64,000 nt of DNA, taken from assembly GCF_030552475.1 (NCBI RefSeq), contig NZ_JAUPED010000003.1, positions 124,001 to 188,000 on the forward strand, in the 5' to 3' direction. Made by a program: the position numbers and the translations under genes. The stretch comes from Mariniflexile sp. AS56. GTDB taxonomy: Bacteria > Bacteroidota > Bacteroidia > Flavobacteriales > Flavobacteriaceae. The notes under the pieces are model-generated. The model was given only the letters and a program-made list of their open reading frames with translations. It did not search any database and had not been told where the DNA came from. This document shows, piece by piece, positions 9,813-18,648 of the stretch. The stretch's first letter is position 1; each line of letters begins with the position of its first letter.

Positions 9813-12623
9813 ATGACTCTAAAAAAACAAATTAAGACTACTATATTTTTGCTTTCAGTTGCAATTACGGTACAGTCTGTGAGTGCTCAAAAAAGCAACT
9901 CTAAGTTCACGAAAGTGCAAGAATTAGGTGGTATTCAAGAGTATTTATACCAACCGAATGGAATGAATTTATTATTGGTGCAAGATAATTCTGCACCAGT
10001 AGTAACAGTTCAAATTGTTTATCGTGTAGGTTCTAAGCATGAAGTACCTGGAAATACAGGTTCCACTCATTTACTGGAGCATCTAAACTTTAAAGGAACT
10101 CCTACTTTTAATAAACGAAAAGGAAATTCTATTTTTGGTGTGTTACAAGGTATGGGTGCTGAAATGAATGCCACTACATGGTATGACAGAACAAACTACT
10201 ACGAAACTATTCCGAGTGATAAAATTGAAACGGCGCTGCATATAGAATCTGATAGAATGCGTAATTCGTTATTACTAAAAGAAGATAAAGACGCTGAAAT
10301 GACCGTAGTTCGAAATGAATTTGAACGTGGCGAGAATAATCCCAACAGTTTATTAAGCAAGGAAATTTGGGCAACTGCTTATATGGCACATCCTTATCAT
10401 CACAATACAATTGGGTGGCGTTCTGATATTGAAAATATGCCAATTGAAGTGCTAAGAAAATTTTACAATACCTACTATTGGCCAGACAATGCCACTTTAA
10501 CTATTATTGGTGATTTTCAAAAAGAGAACCTATTTGATCTAGTTGATAAATATTTTTCTAAAATCACTAAGGCACCACACGATATGCCTCAGCCGTATAC
10601 GACGGAGCCAGAACAATTTGGAGCCAGAAGAATTACAATCAATAAACCAGGGCAACAAGCCATAGTTTCAATAGCTTATAAAATTCCAGGACGATTGGAT
10701 AATGACTACCCAGCTTTAAATGTTTTAAGTGAAATCTTAGGAAGCGGTACATCATCAGTTATTAATAAAACATTTGTTGATAATGGAATTGCTCTTTTTG
10801 GATATACTAGTGCGTCTGACTTTAAAGAAGTAGGGTTATTTAATATTTCATTAGGCTTTACAGCAGATAAGAACCACCAAGACATTAATTCACAAATGTT
10901 AGCAATGGTTGAAAAAGTAAAAAAAGAGGGTGTACAACAATCAGATATAGATAGAATTGTAGCTAAACTAAATGCTGAAACGATTTTATCTAGAGATGGT
11001 TCTGGTACTATTGCAAGCCAACTTAACGAAGCAATTGCTGGTGGTGACTGGAAAGATTATATCACTGGAATTGAAAGATTAAGTAAAGTAACTGCTGAAG
11101 ATGTAAAACGTGTAGCTAATACTTATTTAAAGGACGACCAGAGTACCACAGGTTATTTTGTACCACAAGTTCCTGGTTCAAATCAACAAAATGGAGCAAG
11201 TGCGTCGAATTTTACGGATAGTAACAATAAATATTTTTACAGAACACCAGAGGTAGAAGCACATGATTTTGATTCAAATTCTCAAAATGTATCTTCTAAT
11301 TTGAGTAATGCAGAAACTACATCTGCTTATGAAACAATTGAAGTTTCGGCAAAAGGAGATAAATTCGAAAGAAAACAAGTAGCTGGAATTGATGTGATTA
11401 CTGCTAAAACTGGAGCGCAGGATTTTGTGACCGTAAGTGCAAGTTTTCCAATAGGAAGTTATTTGAACTCTAAAGGAAATGAAACTGTACCAGGTTTGAC
11501 TACGCAAATGTTAAGCAAAGGAACCACAAAGAATGACAAGTTTAAATTTTCTGAGAAATTAGAGAAGCTTGGTGTTTCAATTAACGTTAATGCATCAACT
11601 TATAAGGTTTCTATTGGGTTCAAATGTCTAAAGAAGGATGTTGCTACAGTTATGGCCTTATTATCTGAGGAACTTAGAAATCCATTGTTTGATGCCAAAG
11701 AGTTTGAACTTTTGAAAGATCAATATAAAAACAGCTTAAAACAAGCCATGACAGATCCAGGAACTCAAGGTTCAATAGCTCTTTCACAAGCACTTTATCC
11801 TGTAGGTCATCCAAATTATAGTACAAGTATAGAAGAAACTATTAAAAACATAGAAGCAGTTACTATTGAAGATTTAAAACGCTTCCATAAAACTTATTTT
11901 GGTCCAGCAGGGATGCATTTAGTGGCAGTAGGTGATGTAGACACAAAGGAAATCTACTCATCTGTTAGCAATGCTTTTAAAGGTTGGAAAGGTGGCGTAA
12001 TAGATAAAGCTACTTTTAAAGAGGCAACTAAGGCTAATGCTTTGACAAAAGTGGTGACAATACCGCAAAAACCAAGTGCTCAAATGTATATTGGTCAATA
12101 TACTGGTATTGAAAGAAAAGACAAAGATTTCATGCCGTTTTATATAGGAACAAATATTTTAGGTGGTGGTTTCTCAGGAAGATTAATGCAAACAGTAAGA
12201 GATCGTGATGGTCTAACTTATGGAATTAATGCAAGTCATTCAGGACATACAAATACTGGTGGTTATTGGAATATTGGAGCAACTTTTAATCCAACATTGT
12301 TCCAAAAAGGATTAGATGCAACGATGGTAGAAGTTAAAAATTGGGTTAATAATGGTGTTACAGAACAGGAATTAGCTGATAATAAAACCAACCTTACTGG
12401 GAGTTTTAAAGTAGGATTATCTACAACTGGTGGTTTAGCAGGAGCTTTGTTAAGTTTTGTTGAACGTGGTTTAGAACCGAGTTATATCGACCAATATTCA
12501 AAAGATATTGAAGCGGTAACGCTGCAACAAGTAAATTCTGTAATCAAAAAGTATATTGATTTAGATAAATTAATAATTATAAAAGCAGGTTCATTAAATG
12601 AAAATGGTCAGCCTTTACAATAA
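9813..12623 (+). CDS. Secreted M16 (insulinase/pitrilysin) family zinc metallopeptidase
   Basis: A two-domain M16 peptidase of 936 residues, exported by an N-terminal signal (TTIFLLSVAITVQSVSA). The inverted zinc motif HLLEH is at residues 86-90, and the third ligand is in the VVRNEFERG helix about 75 residues later. The second M16 half (from about residue 510) lacks HxxEH and ends with the R/Y-containing DRDGLTYGI segment typical of the inactive half. I prefer ATG 9813 to the in-frame GTG at 9792 because the signal peptide then starts with MTLKKQ. Members cut oligopeptides inside a closed chamber. Next to a SusCD pair this suggests peptide processing. Confidence 0.93.
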   Translation: MTLKKQIKTTIFLLSVAITVQSVSAQKSNSKFTKVQELGGIQEYLYQPNGMNLLLVQDNSAPVVTVQIVYRVGSKHEVPGNTGSTHLLEHLNFKGTPTFNKRKGNSIFGVLQGMGAEMNATTWYDRTNYYETIPSDKIETALHIESDRMRNSLLLKEDKDAEMTVVRNEFERGENNPNSLLSKEIWATAYMAHPYHHNTIGWRSDIENMPIEVLRKFYNTYYWPDNATLTIIGDFQKENLFDLVDKYFSKITKAPHDMPQPYTTEPEQFGARRITINKPGQQAIVSIAYKIPGRLDNDYPALNVLSEILGSGTSSVINKTFVDNGIALFGYTSASDFKEVGLFNISLGFTADKNHQDINSQMLAMVEKVKKEGVQQSDIDRIVAKLNAETILSRDGSGTIASQLNEAIAGGDWKDYITGIERLSKVTAEDVKRVANTYLKDDQSTTGYFVPQVPGSNQQNGASASNFTDSNNKYFYRTPEVEAHDFDSNSQNVSSNLSNAETTSAYETIEVSAKGDKFERKQVAGIDVITAKTGAQDFVTVSASFPIGSYLNSKGNETVPGLTTQMLSKGTTKNDKFKFSEKLEKLGVSINVNASTYKVSIGFKCLKKDVATVMALLSEELRNPLFDAKEFELLKDQYKNSLKQAMTDPGTQGSIALSQALYPVGHPNYSTSIEETIKNIEAVTIEDLKRFHKTYFGPAGMHLVAVGDVDTKEIYSSVSNAFKGWKGGVIDKATFKEATKANALTKVVTIPQKPSAQMYIGQYTGIERKDKDFMPFYIGTNILGGGFSGRLMQTVRDRDGLTYGINASHSGHTNTGGYWNIGATFNPTLFQKGLDATMVEVKNWVNNGVTEQELADNKTNLTGSFKVGLSTTGGLAGALLSFVERGLEPSYIDQYSKDIEAVTLQQVNSVIKKYIDLDKLIIIKAGSLNENGQPLQ

Positions 12624-12702
12624 AATCCCTCATCTTTCTCAGTACGTCTTGCCATGTAAATATTTTGAATTAGTTAATCAAAAAAAAAAAGAGGAAGATG
12701 AA

Positions 12703-12732
12703 AAAAGTGTTATTCATTCGAATAACACTTTT
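12703..12732 (+). terminator. Perfect hairpin between the M16 peptidase and DsbD-alpha genes
   Basis: A 13-bp perfect stem (AAAAGTGTTATTC with GAATAACACTTTT, four-base loop). Only four Ts follow, so it could be a weak or partial terminator after the peptidase gene, or a processing or attenuation element ahead of the DsbD-type genes 30 bp downstream. Confidence 0.55.
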
Positions 12733-12762
12733 AAAAATAAAAAACAACTTAAAATTAACACT

Positions 12763-13209
12763 ATGAAAAAAGTTATTCTACTACTTGCCTTATTTGTTTT
12801 TGCAATAGGTAATTCTCAAATTTTAGAGCCCGTAAAATGGTCCACAAAAGTGGTTAAAATATCAAAAACAGAATATGAATTGATTGCTACGGCAACAGTT
12901 GATGCTAACTGGCATTTGTATTCTCAAACAGTACCAGAAGGAGGTCCTATCGCTACTGCTTTTTCTTTTAAAAGTAGTGCTAATTACTTGAAAAAAGGGA
13001 ATACAAAAGAGGAAGAAGGGCATACAGTTAATGATCCGATTTTTAAAATGAAAATAAAATATTTCAGTAACAAAGCTTCGTTTAAGCAACGCATTCAATT
13101 GAAAAACAAGGCACCATTTAAAGTAAATGGGGTAGTTGAGTTTATGGTTTGTGATGATACTAGATGTTTGCCACCGACAGAAGTAGATTTAGTTTTCAAT
13201 ATAAAATAA
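12763..13209 (+). CDS. Stand-alone DsbD N-terminal (alpha) domain protein
   Basis: A 148-residue exported protein that matches only the periplasmic alpha domain of DsbD. The start at 12763 gives a clean signal peptide (MKKVILLLALFVFAIGNSQ); longer in-frame starts only add a low-complexity leader. It keeps the cysteine pair in [16 protein letters not shown] that accepts electrons from the membrane domain. It is clearly related to the alpha domains of the two full DsbD proteins at 13229 and 20607. It could act as an extra soluble electron carrier between DsbD and periplasmic thioredoxins. The assignment is firm; the role as a shuttle is inferred. Confidence 0.85.
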   Translation: MKKVILLLALFVFAIGNSQILEPVKWSTKVVKISKTEYELIATATVDANWHLYSQTVPEGGPIATAFSFKSSANYLKKGNTKEEEGHTVNDPIFKMKIKYFSNKASFKQRIQLKNKAPFKVNGVVEFMVCDDTRCLPPTEVDLVFNIK

Positions 13210-13228
13210 TAGAATTAAAGTGTTCAAA

Positions 13229-15196
13229 ATGAAAAAACTTATTTTTTTATTCTCGTTACTGTACATCACATTTGGTAGTGCCCAAGTTGTTAACCCTGTA
13301 AAATGGGCTACTTCTGTTGAGAAATTGGCAGAGGGGAAGTACAAATTAATTGCAAAAGCTAGCATAGAACCGGGTTGGCATTTGTATTCTCAAAATGTTC
13401 CTGATAATGGTCCTATAGCTACTACTTTCATGTTTGATGACGCTGATGGCGCTTTTAAACTCAAAGGAAATACCACTGAAGAAGAAGGGCATAAAGTGGA
13501 TGATCCTATCTTTGGAATGGAAATTAAGTTTTTCGAAAAAACGGCAACTTTTGAGCAAATAGTAGAAGTAGCTGGCGATAAAGCAACCTTAAATGCTACC
13601 GTTGAATTTATGGTATGTGATGACTCTCGATGCTTGCCGCCAACCGAAGTTGATTTGCAGTTTAATCTTTTTGATAAAAACACTTCGCCTAAAGTGGCTA
13701 GCTCTAATACACAGAAAGATTCAGCAATTTCAAATACTTCCGATTCAAAATCAAGCTCTAAAAATGGACTTTGGGGCATATTCTTTATCGCTTTCTTTTC
13801 AGGATTTGCGGCTTTGTTAACTCCGTGTGTGTTTCCTATGATTCCTATGACGGTAAGTTTCTTTACCAAGCAAAGTAAAACAAAAGCAGCAGGCATAAAA
13901 AATGCTATTATATATGGATTATCAATTATTGTAATTTATGTGTTATTAGGCATTTTGGTTAGTTTAATATTTGGAGCAGATGCTTTAAATGCCTTATCTA
14001 CCAATGTATGGTTTAATATTATATTTTTCATATTGTTATTAGTTTTTGCTACATCATTTTTAGGTGCTTTCGAAATTATGTTACCAAATTCTTGGGCAAA
14101 CAAAGTAGATTCTCAAGCAGATAGGGGAGGTTTAATTGGTATATTTTTTATGGCATTAGCACTGGCTATTGTTTCATTTTCTTGTACGGGTCCTATTGTT
14201 GGAACCTTACTTGTTGAGGCTGCAGCAGGCGGAAGTCAAGTAGGACCAATTATAGGTATGCTTGGGTTTTCATTAGCCATAGCCTTACCATTTGCTTTAT
14301 TTGCTGCTTTTCCTGGGTGGTTAAATTCTCTTCCAAAATCTGGAGGTTGGTTAAACACAGTTAAAGTAGTTTTAGGCTTTTTAGAATTAGCATTAGCATT
14401 TAAGTTTTTATCAAATGCAGATTTGGTTTTACAATTACATTGGTTAGAACGCGAAGTTTTTATCGCTATTTGGATTGCCATATTTGGAGCTTTAGCTTTT
14501 TATCTTTTCGGAAAAATACAATTACCACACGATTCGCCATTAACTCATATTTCTGTAGGTAGATTAGGTTTAGGTTTATTGGTTATGTCGTTTACAATAT
14601 ATATGATTCCTGGTCTTTGGGGAGCTCCACTTAATTTTATAAGTGCATTTCCGCCTCCACAGCATTATAGTGAATCGCCTTATGGTGTTGGGTTTACACA
14701 ATTGGGATCTGCTTCAGCCAATCATGAAACAATTCCAGAAGGTGCGCATTTAATGCCTCCGCATGATATATTGGCTTTCAATGATTATGATAAAGGTTTA
14801 GCATACGCAAAAAAAGTTGGTAAGCCTGTAATGATAGATTTTACGGGGCATGCCTGTGTAAATTGTAGAAAAATGGAGCAAAATGTTTGGGTAAAACCGC
14901 ATGTTTTAGAAAAGCTTAAAAACGATGTTATCCTAATTTCTTTATATGTCGATGATAAGCGGCCATTGTTGGAAAGTGAAGTTGTAGACTCTAAACTTAA
15001 ACCTGGTAAGAAGTTAAAGTATATAGGGCAGAAGTGGAGCGAATTACAAACCATAAAATATAAAGCTAATACGCAACCGATGTATGTACTCATGGATCAT
15101 AATGAAGAGAATTTGATTGATCCCGTAGCATATACTCCAGATATAGAAGAATACAATACTTGGTTAAAAAAGGGTATATCAAATTTTAAAAAATAG
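13229..15196 (+). CDS. dsbD: Thiol:disulfide interchange protein DsbD (copy 1)
   Basis: A 655-residue three-domain electron transporter. It has a signal peptide, an alpha domain with the CDDSRC cysteine pair, and a transmembrane domain of eight predicted helices with the redox cysteines in [12 protein letters not shown] and [10 protein letters not shown]. The thioredoxin-like gamma domain has CVNC at Cys543/Cys546. It passes electrons from cytoplasmic thioredoxin to periplasmic acceptors. ATG 13229 is preferred to GTG 13220 because it gives a standard signal peptide. The residue two before the gamma CxxC is His541, where copy 2 has Trp (GHACVNC versus GWACVNC). The same-strand aminotransferase follows after 56 bp. 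Confidence 0.93.
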   Translation: MKKLIFLFSLLYITFGSAQVVNPVKWATSVEKLAEGKYKLIAKASIEPGWHLYSQNVPDNGPIATTFMFDDADGAFKLKGNTTEEEGHKVDDPIFGMEIKFFEKTATFEQIVEVAGDKATLNATVEFMVCDDSRCLPPTEVDLQFNLFDKNTSPKVASSNTQKDSAISNTSDSKSSSKNGLWGIFFIAFFSGFAALLTPCVFPMIPMTVSFFTKQSKTKAAGIKNAIIYGLSIIVIYVLLGILVSLIFGADALNALSTNVWFNIIFFILLLVFATSFLGAFEIMLPNSWANKVDSQADRGGLIGIFFMALALAIVSFSCTGPIVGTLLVEAAAGGSQVGPIIGMLGFSLAIALPFALFAAFPGWLNSLPKSGGWLNTVKVVLGFLELALAFKFLSNADLVLQLHWLEREVFIAIWIAIFGALAFYLFGKIQLPHDSPLTHISVGRLGLGLLVMSFTIYMIPGLWGAPLNFISAFPPPQHYSESPYGVGFTQLGSASANHETIPEGAHLMPPHDILAFNDYDKGLAYAKKVGKPVMIDFTGHACVNCRKMEQNVWVKPHVLEKLKNDVILISLYVDDKRPLLESEVVDSKLKPGKKLKYIGQKWSELQTIKYKANTQPMYVLMDHNEENLIDPVAYTPDIEEYNTWLKKGISNFKK

Positions 15197-15252
15197 ATAA
15201 TTCCTAATTCCTAACTAATATCAACTAAAAAATAATTTGAGTTTAAAATCTT

Positions 15253-16764
15253 ATGATTAAGTCTGAAACAAAAGAAGCAATATCAAATTCAAACCCATCG
15301 CGTTTAGAAACTTATTTTAAGAGCTTTAGGGATAATATTATAGGTAATAATCAAGAATTTGAATCACCTTATGGAAAGCAAAAAGTTTTATATGCAGATT
15401 GGACAGCCAGTGGCAGATTGTATAGACCCATTGAAGAAAAACTGCTTAATGAAATAGGTCCTTATGTTGCCAATACGCATACAGAAACATCAATTACAGG
15501 TAGTGTGATGACACATGCATATCACGAGGCAAGAAACATTATAAAAAATCACGTAAATGCTTCAAAAGACGATGTTTTAATTACAGTTGGAACAGGAATG
15601 ACAGGTGCTATCAATAAGTTTCAGCGTATTTTAGGCATCAAGGTTAATGAAAACTTAAAAAGCCATACACAAGTTCCAGAAGAATTAAGACCTATTATTT
15701 TTGTGTCTCACATGGAACACCATTCCAACCAGACTTCGTGGTTAGAAACAATTGCAAGAGTAAAAGTGATTCCCTCCAACGAACATGGGCTCCCTTGTTC
15801 AAAAAGCTTAGAAAAACTGATTGACGAGCACAAGGATTGTCCGATAAAAATTGCAGCTATTACAGGCTGTTCCAACGTAACGGGTATTCAAACAAACTAT
15901 TACGAAGTGGCAAAAATCATGCATCAAAACAATGGATTATGCTTTGTTGATTTTGCGTGTTCTGCACCTTACGTAAATATAGACATGCATCCGGATAATG
16001 AAGAAGAATATTTAGATGCAATTACCTTTTCTCCACATAAATTCTTGGGAGGACCAGGGACTTCAGGTGTGTTAATATTCAACAAGAAATTATATAAGAA
16101 TGTAGTACCCGATAATCCTGGAGGCGGCACCGTAAGTTATACAAACCCATGGGGCGACCATGATTATATAGATGACATAGAAACTCGTGAGGATGGGGGT
16201 ACACCGGGTTTTCTTCAGGCAATTAGAATAGCACTTTCTATTAAATTGAAAGAAGAAATGGGTGTGCAAAATATTTTAGACAGAGAACATGAATTAATTG
16301 CTTTAATTTTTGAAAGACTTAAAAACATTAAAAACCTAAGAATATTAGCTCCAGAACACACCAACAGATTAGGTGTGTTTTCATTCTATATTGAAAGTGC
16401 ACATTACAATTTAATCGTAAAATTGTTAAATGATAGGTTTGGTGTGCAAACTCGTGGTGGTTGTTCTTGTGCGGGTACTTACGGGCATTATCTTTTAAAA
16501 GTAGATGAACCCACTTCAAAATCTATTGAAAAGAAAATTCTAGAAGGTTGTTTGGTAGAACGCCCAGGCTGGATACGTATGTCAATACACCCAACTATGA
16601 CGAATGCCGAAGTTGAATTTATTTGTGATGCCGTTGAATTAGTTGCTAAAAATTTTAATACTTGGGGTAAAGATTACGGCTATGAAACTTCAAAAAACGA
16701 ATATATTCATCATTCTAACTTAGATACAGAAAGTGAAATTATAAAAAATTGGTTTAAGCCCTAA
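15253..16764 (+). CDS. Class V aminotransferase, cysteine desulfurase-like (copy 1)
   Basis: A 503-residue PLP enzyme of the cysteine desulfurase/selenocysteine lyase type with no signal peptide, so cytoplasmic. The PLP lysine is Lys263 in SPHKFLGGPGTSG. The C-terminal domain carries TRGGCSCAG with Cys404 and Cys406 where SufS-type enzymes hold their sulfur-accepting cysteine. No Suf or Isc assembly genes are nearby, so it is unlikely to be the housekeeping enzyme. Following dsbD, it may release sulfur from cysteine gained by peptide breakdown. A nearly identical copy lies in opposite orientation at 17055-18575. The class is certain; the exact reaction is not. Confidence 0.85.
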   Translation: MIKSETKEAISNSNPSRLETYFKSFRDNIIGNNQEFESPYGKQKVLYADWTASGRLYRPIEEKLLNEIGPYVANTHTETSITGSVMTHAYHEARNIIKNHVNASKDDVLITVGTGMTGAINKFQRILGIKVNENLKSHTQVPEELRPIIFVSHMEHHSNQTSWLETIARVKVIPSNEHGLPCSKSLEKLIDEHKDCPIKIAAITGCSNVTGIQTNYYEVAKIMHQNNGLCFVDFACSAPYVNIDMHPDNEEEYLDAITFSPHKFLGGPGTSGVLIFNKKLYKNVVPDNPGGGTVSYTNPWGDHDYIDDIETREDGGTPGFLQAIRIALSIKLKEEMGVQNILDREHELIALIFERLKNIKNLRILAPEHTNRLGVFSFYIESAHYNLIVKLLNDRFGVQTRGGCSCAGTYGHYLLKVDEPTSKSIEKKILEGCLVERPGWIRMSIHPTMTNAEVEFICDAVELVAKNFNTWGKDYGYETSKNEYIHHSNLDTESEIIKNWFKP

Positions 16765-16954
16765 ATTTAATTTGTATCTTTATATAATTAAAAGCAAATA
16801 AATTTTGCCTTTAAATAGTTCTTTTTGATTTTAGTGTGCAATTCGGTGAATCATATTAAATTAAGAGTGTTTAAAATGCTGAAAAACAATTAGTTACAGA
16901 TTGTTAAAAAATCCTGTCATCCCGACAACAAACCTAATTTAGACTTTATTGAAA

Positions 16955-16990
16955 AACGCTGTTAATTTTATAATTAGCAGCGTTTTTTAT
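16955..16990. terminator. Bidirectional terminator between the convergent aminotransferase copies
   Basis: AACGCTGTTAATT pairs with AATTAGCAGCGTT with one G-T mismatch, flanked by As on the left and Ts on the right. It can therefore terminate both converging transcripts. It marks the centre of the inverted duplication. Confidence 0.85.
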
Positions 16991-17054
16991 TTGATTTCGT
17001 GCTATTTTGAAACTATTTTGTTGAAATTAATGGCTTAGCGAATAAAGTGATTTA

Positions 17055-18575
17055 TTATTTAAACCAATCCTCAATAATTTTACGTTCTGTATTTAAGTTA
17101 GAATGGTGTATATATTCGTTTTTTGAAACATCATAGGCGTAATCTTTACTCCAATAAAGGTGGTTCGCAGCAACCTTTTTAATAGCTTCGCATATAAATT
17201 CTACCTCACTATTCGTCATAGTTGGGTGTATAGACATCCGTATCCAACCTGGGCGCTCTACCAAGCAACCTTCCAGAATTTTCTTTTCTATTGATTTTGA
17301 AGTAGACTCATCTACATTCAGAAGATAATGCCCGTAAGTCCCTGCACAAGAGCACCCTCCACGGGTTTGTACCCCAAATTGGTCGTTTAATAATTTTACG
17401 ATTAAATTGTAATGGGCATTTTCAATATAGAATGAAAATATCCCCAATCTATTTGTGGATTCTGGAGCTAATATTTTGAGGTTCTCAATGTTTTTAAGTC
17501 TTTCAAATATAATAGCATTCAATTCATGTTCTCTATCTAATATGTTTTGCATACCCATTTCTTCTTTCAACTTAATGGAAAGTGCAATTTTAATGGCTTG
17601 CAGAAAACCGGGTGTGCCACCATCTTCTCGGGTTTCAATATCATCAATATAATCGTGGTCGCCCCAAGGGTTGGTATAGCTTACCGTACCACCTCCAGGA
17701 TTATCGGGTACTAAATTTTTATATAATTTTTTATTGAACACTAATACGCCTGAAGTACCAGGGCCACCCAAAAATTTATGCGGTGAAAAGGTAATGGCAT
17801 CTAAATATTCTTCTTCATTTTCAGGATGCATGTCTATGCTGAGATAAGGTGCAGAACAGGCAAAATCAACAAAGCACAAACCATTGTTTTGATGCATAAT
17901 TTTGGCTATCTCGTGGTAAGGTGTGCGAATGCCTGTTACGTTGGAACAGCCTGTAATAGCAGCAATTTTTATAGGGCAATTTTTATGGTCTTGAATCAGT
18001 TGTTCTAAACTATCAAGACAAGGTAAACCCTCTGCATTTGATGGGATGACCTTAACCTTTGCAATAGTTTCCAACCAAGATGTTTGGTTGGAGTGGTGCT
18101 CCATATGCGACACAAAAATAATAGGACATTTATCCTCTGGAACTTGGGTGTGTTCTTTTAAATTCTCATTTAATTTAATTCCCAAAATGCGCTGAAACTT
18201 GTTAATGGCGCCCGTCATTCCGGTGCCAACCGTAATTAAAACATCATCTTTTGAGGCATTCACATGTTTTTTTATAATGCTTCTGGCATCGTGATACGCA
18301 TGCGTCATCACACTACCTGTTATAGAGGTCTCTGTGTGTGTGTTGGCTACAAAAGGCCCAATATCATTTAAAAGTTTATCTTCTATAGGTCTGTATAATC
18401 GGCCACTTGCGGTCCAATCGGCATAAATAATTTTTTTCTTTCCGTAAGGCGATTCAAATTCCGTGTCAATGCCAACAATATGCTGTCTGAACGGTGCAAA
18501 ATAGGATTCAAGAGAAGACGTGTTTTCTTCTGAATTTGAAGCGTTTTTTTTTAATAAATTACTAACGAAGCCCAT
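17055..18575 (-). CDS. Class V aminotransferase, cysteine desulfurase-like (copy 2)
   Basis: A 506-residue paralogue of the enzyme at 15253-16764, on the opposite strand. Most of the chain is identical by eye, including SPHKFLGGPGTSG (PLP lysine) and TRGGCSCAGTYGH (cysteine pair). Differences cluster in the first 30 residues and at the extreme C-terminus. It follows dsbD copy 2 on the same strand after 73 bp that contain a terminator-like hairpin, so it may be made at a lower level than that dsbD or have its own promoter. Function as for copy 1: a cytoplasmic PLP enzyme probably acting on cysteine or a related thiol amino acid. Confidence 0.85.
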   Translation of the reverse strand: MGFVSNLLKKNASNSEENTSSLESYFAPFRQHIVGIDTEFESPYGKKKIIYADWTASGRLYRPIEDKLLNDIGPFVANTHTETSITGSVMTHAYHDARSIIKKHVNASKDDVLITVGTGMTGAINKFQRILGIKLNENLKEHTQVPEDKCPIIFVSHMEHHSNQTSWLETIAKVKVIPSNAEGLPCLDSLEQLIQDHKNCPIKIAAITGCSNVTGIRTPYHEIAKIMHQNNGLCFVDFACSAPYLSIDMHPENEEEYLDAITFSPHKFLGGPGTSGVLVFNKKLYKNLVPDNPGGGTVSYTNPWGDHDYIDDIETREDGGTPGFLQAIKIALSIKLKEEMGMQNILDREHELNAIIFERLKNIENLKILAPESTNRLGIFSFYIENAHYNLIVKLLNDQFGVQTRGGCSCAGTYGHYLLNVDESTSKSIEKKILEGCLVERPGWIRMSIHPTMTNSEVEFICEAIKKVAANHLYWSKDYAYDVSKNEYIHHSNLNTERKIIEDWFK

Positions 18576-18592
18576 AATATGAATTGGTTTTT

Positions 18593-18622
18593 AAAAAGCC
18601 CTTTTGTGTTGAAAAAAGGGCT
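18593..18622 (-). terminator. Terminator-like hairpin between dsbD copy 2 and aminotransferase copy 2
   Basis: On the minus strand, AGCCCTTTT pairs with AAAAGGGCT across an eight-base loop and is followed by four to five Us. It lies in the 73-bp gap after dsbD copy 2. The equivalent 56-bp gap in copy 1 has no such hairpin, so the two modules may be expressed differently. Confidence 0.7.
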
Positions 18623-18648
18623 CCGAAAAGTTAAATTTGATGGCTAAC

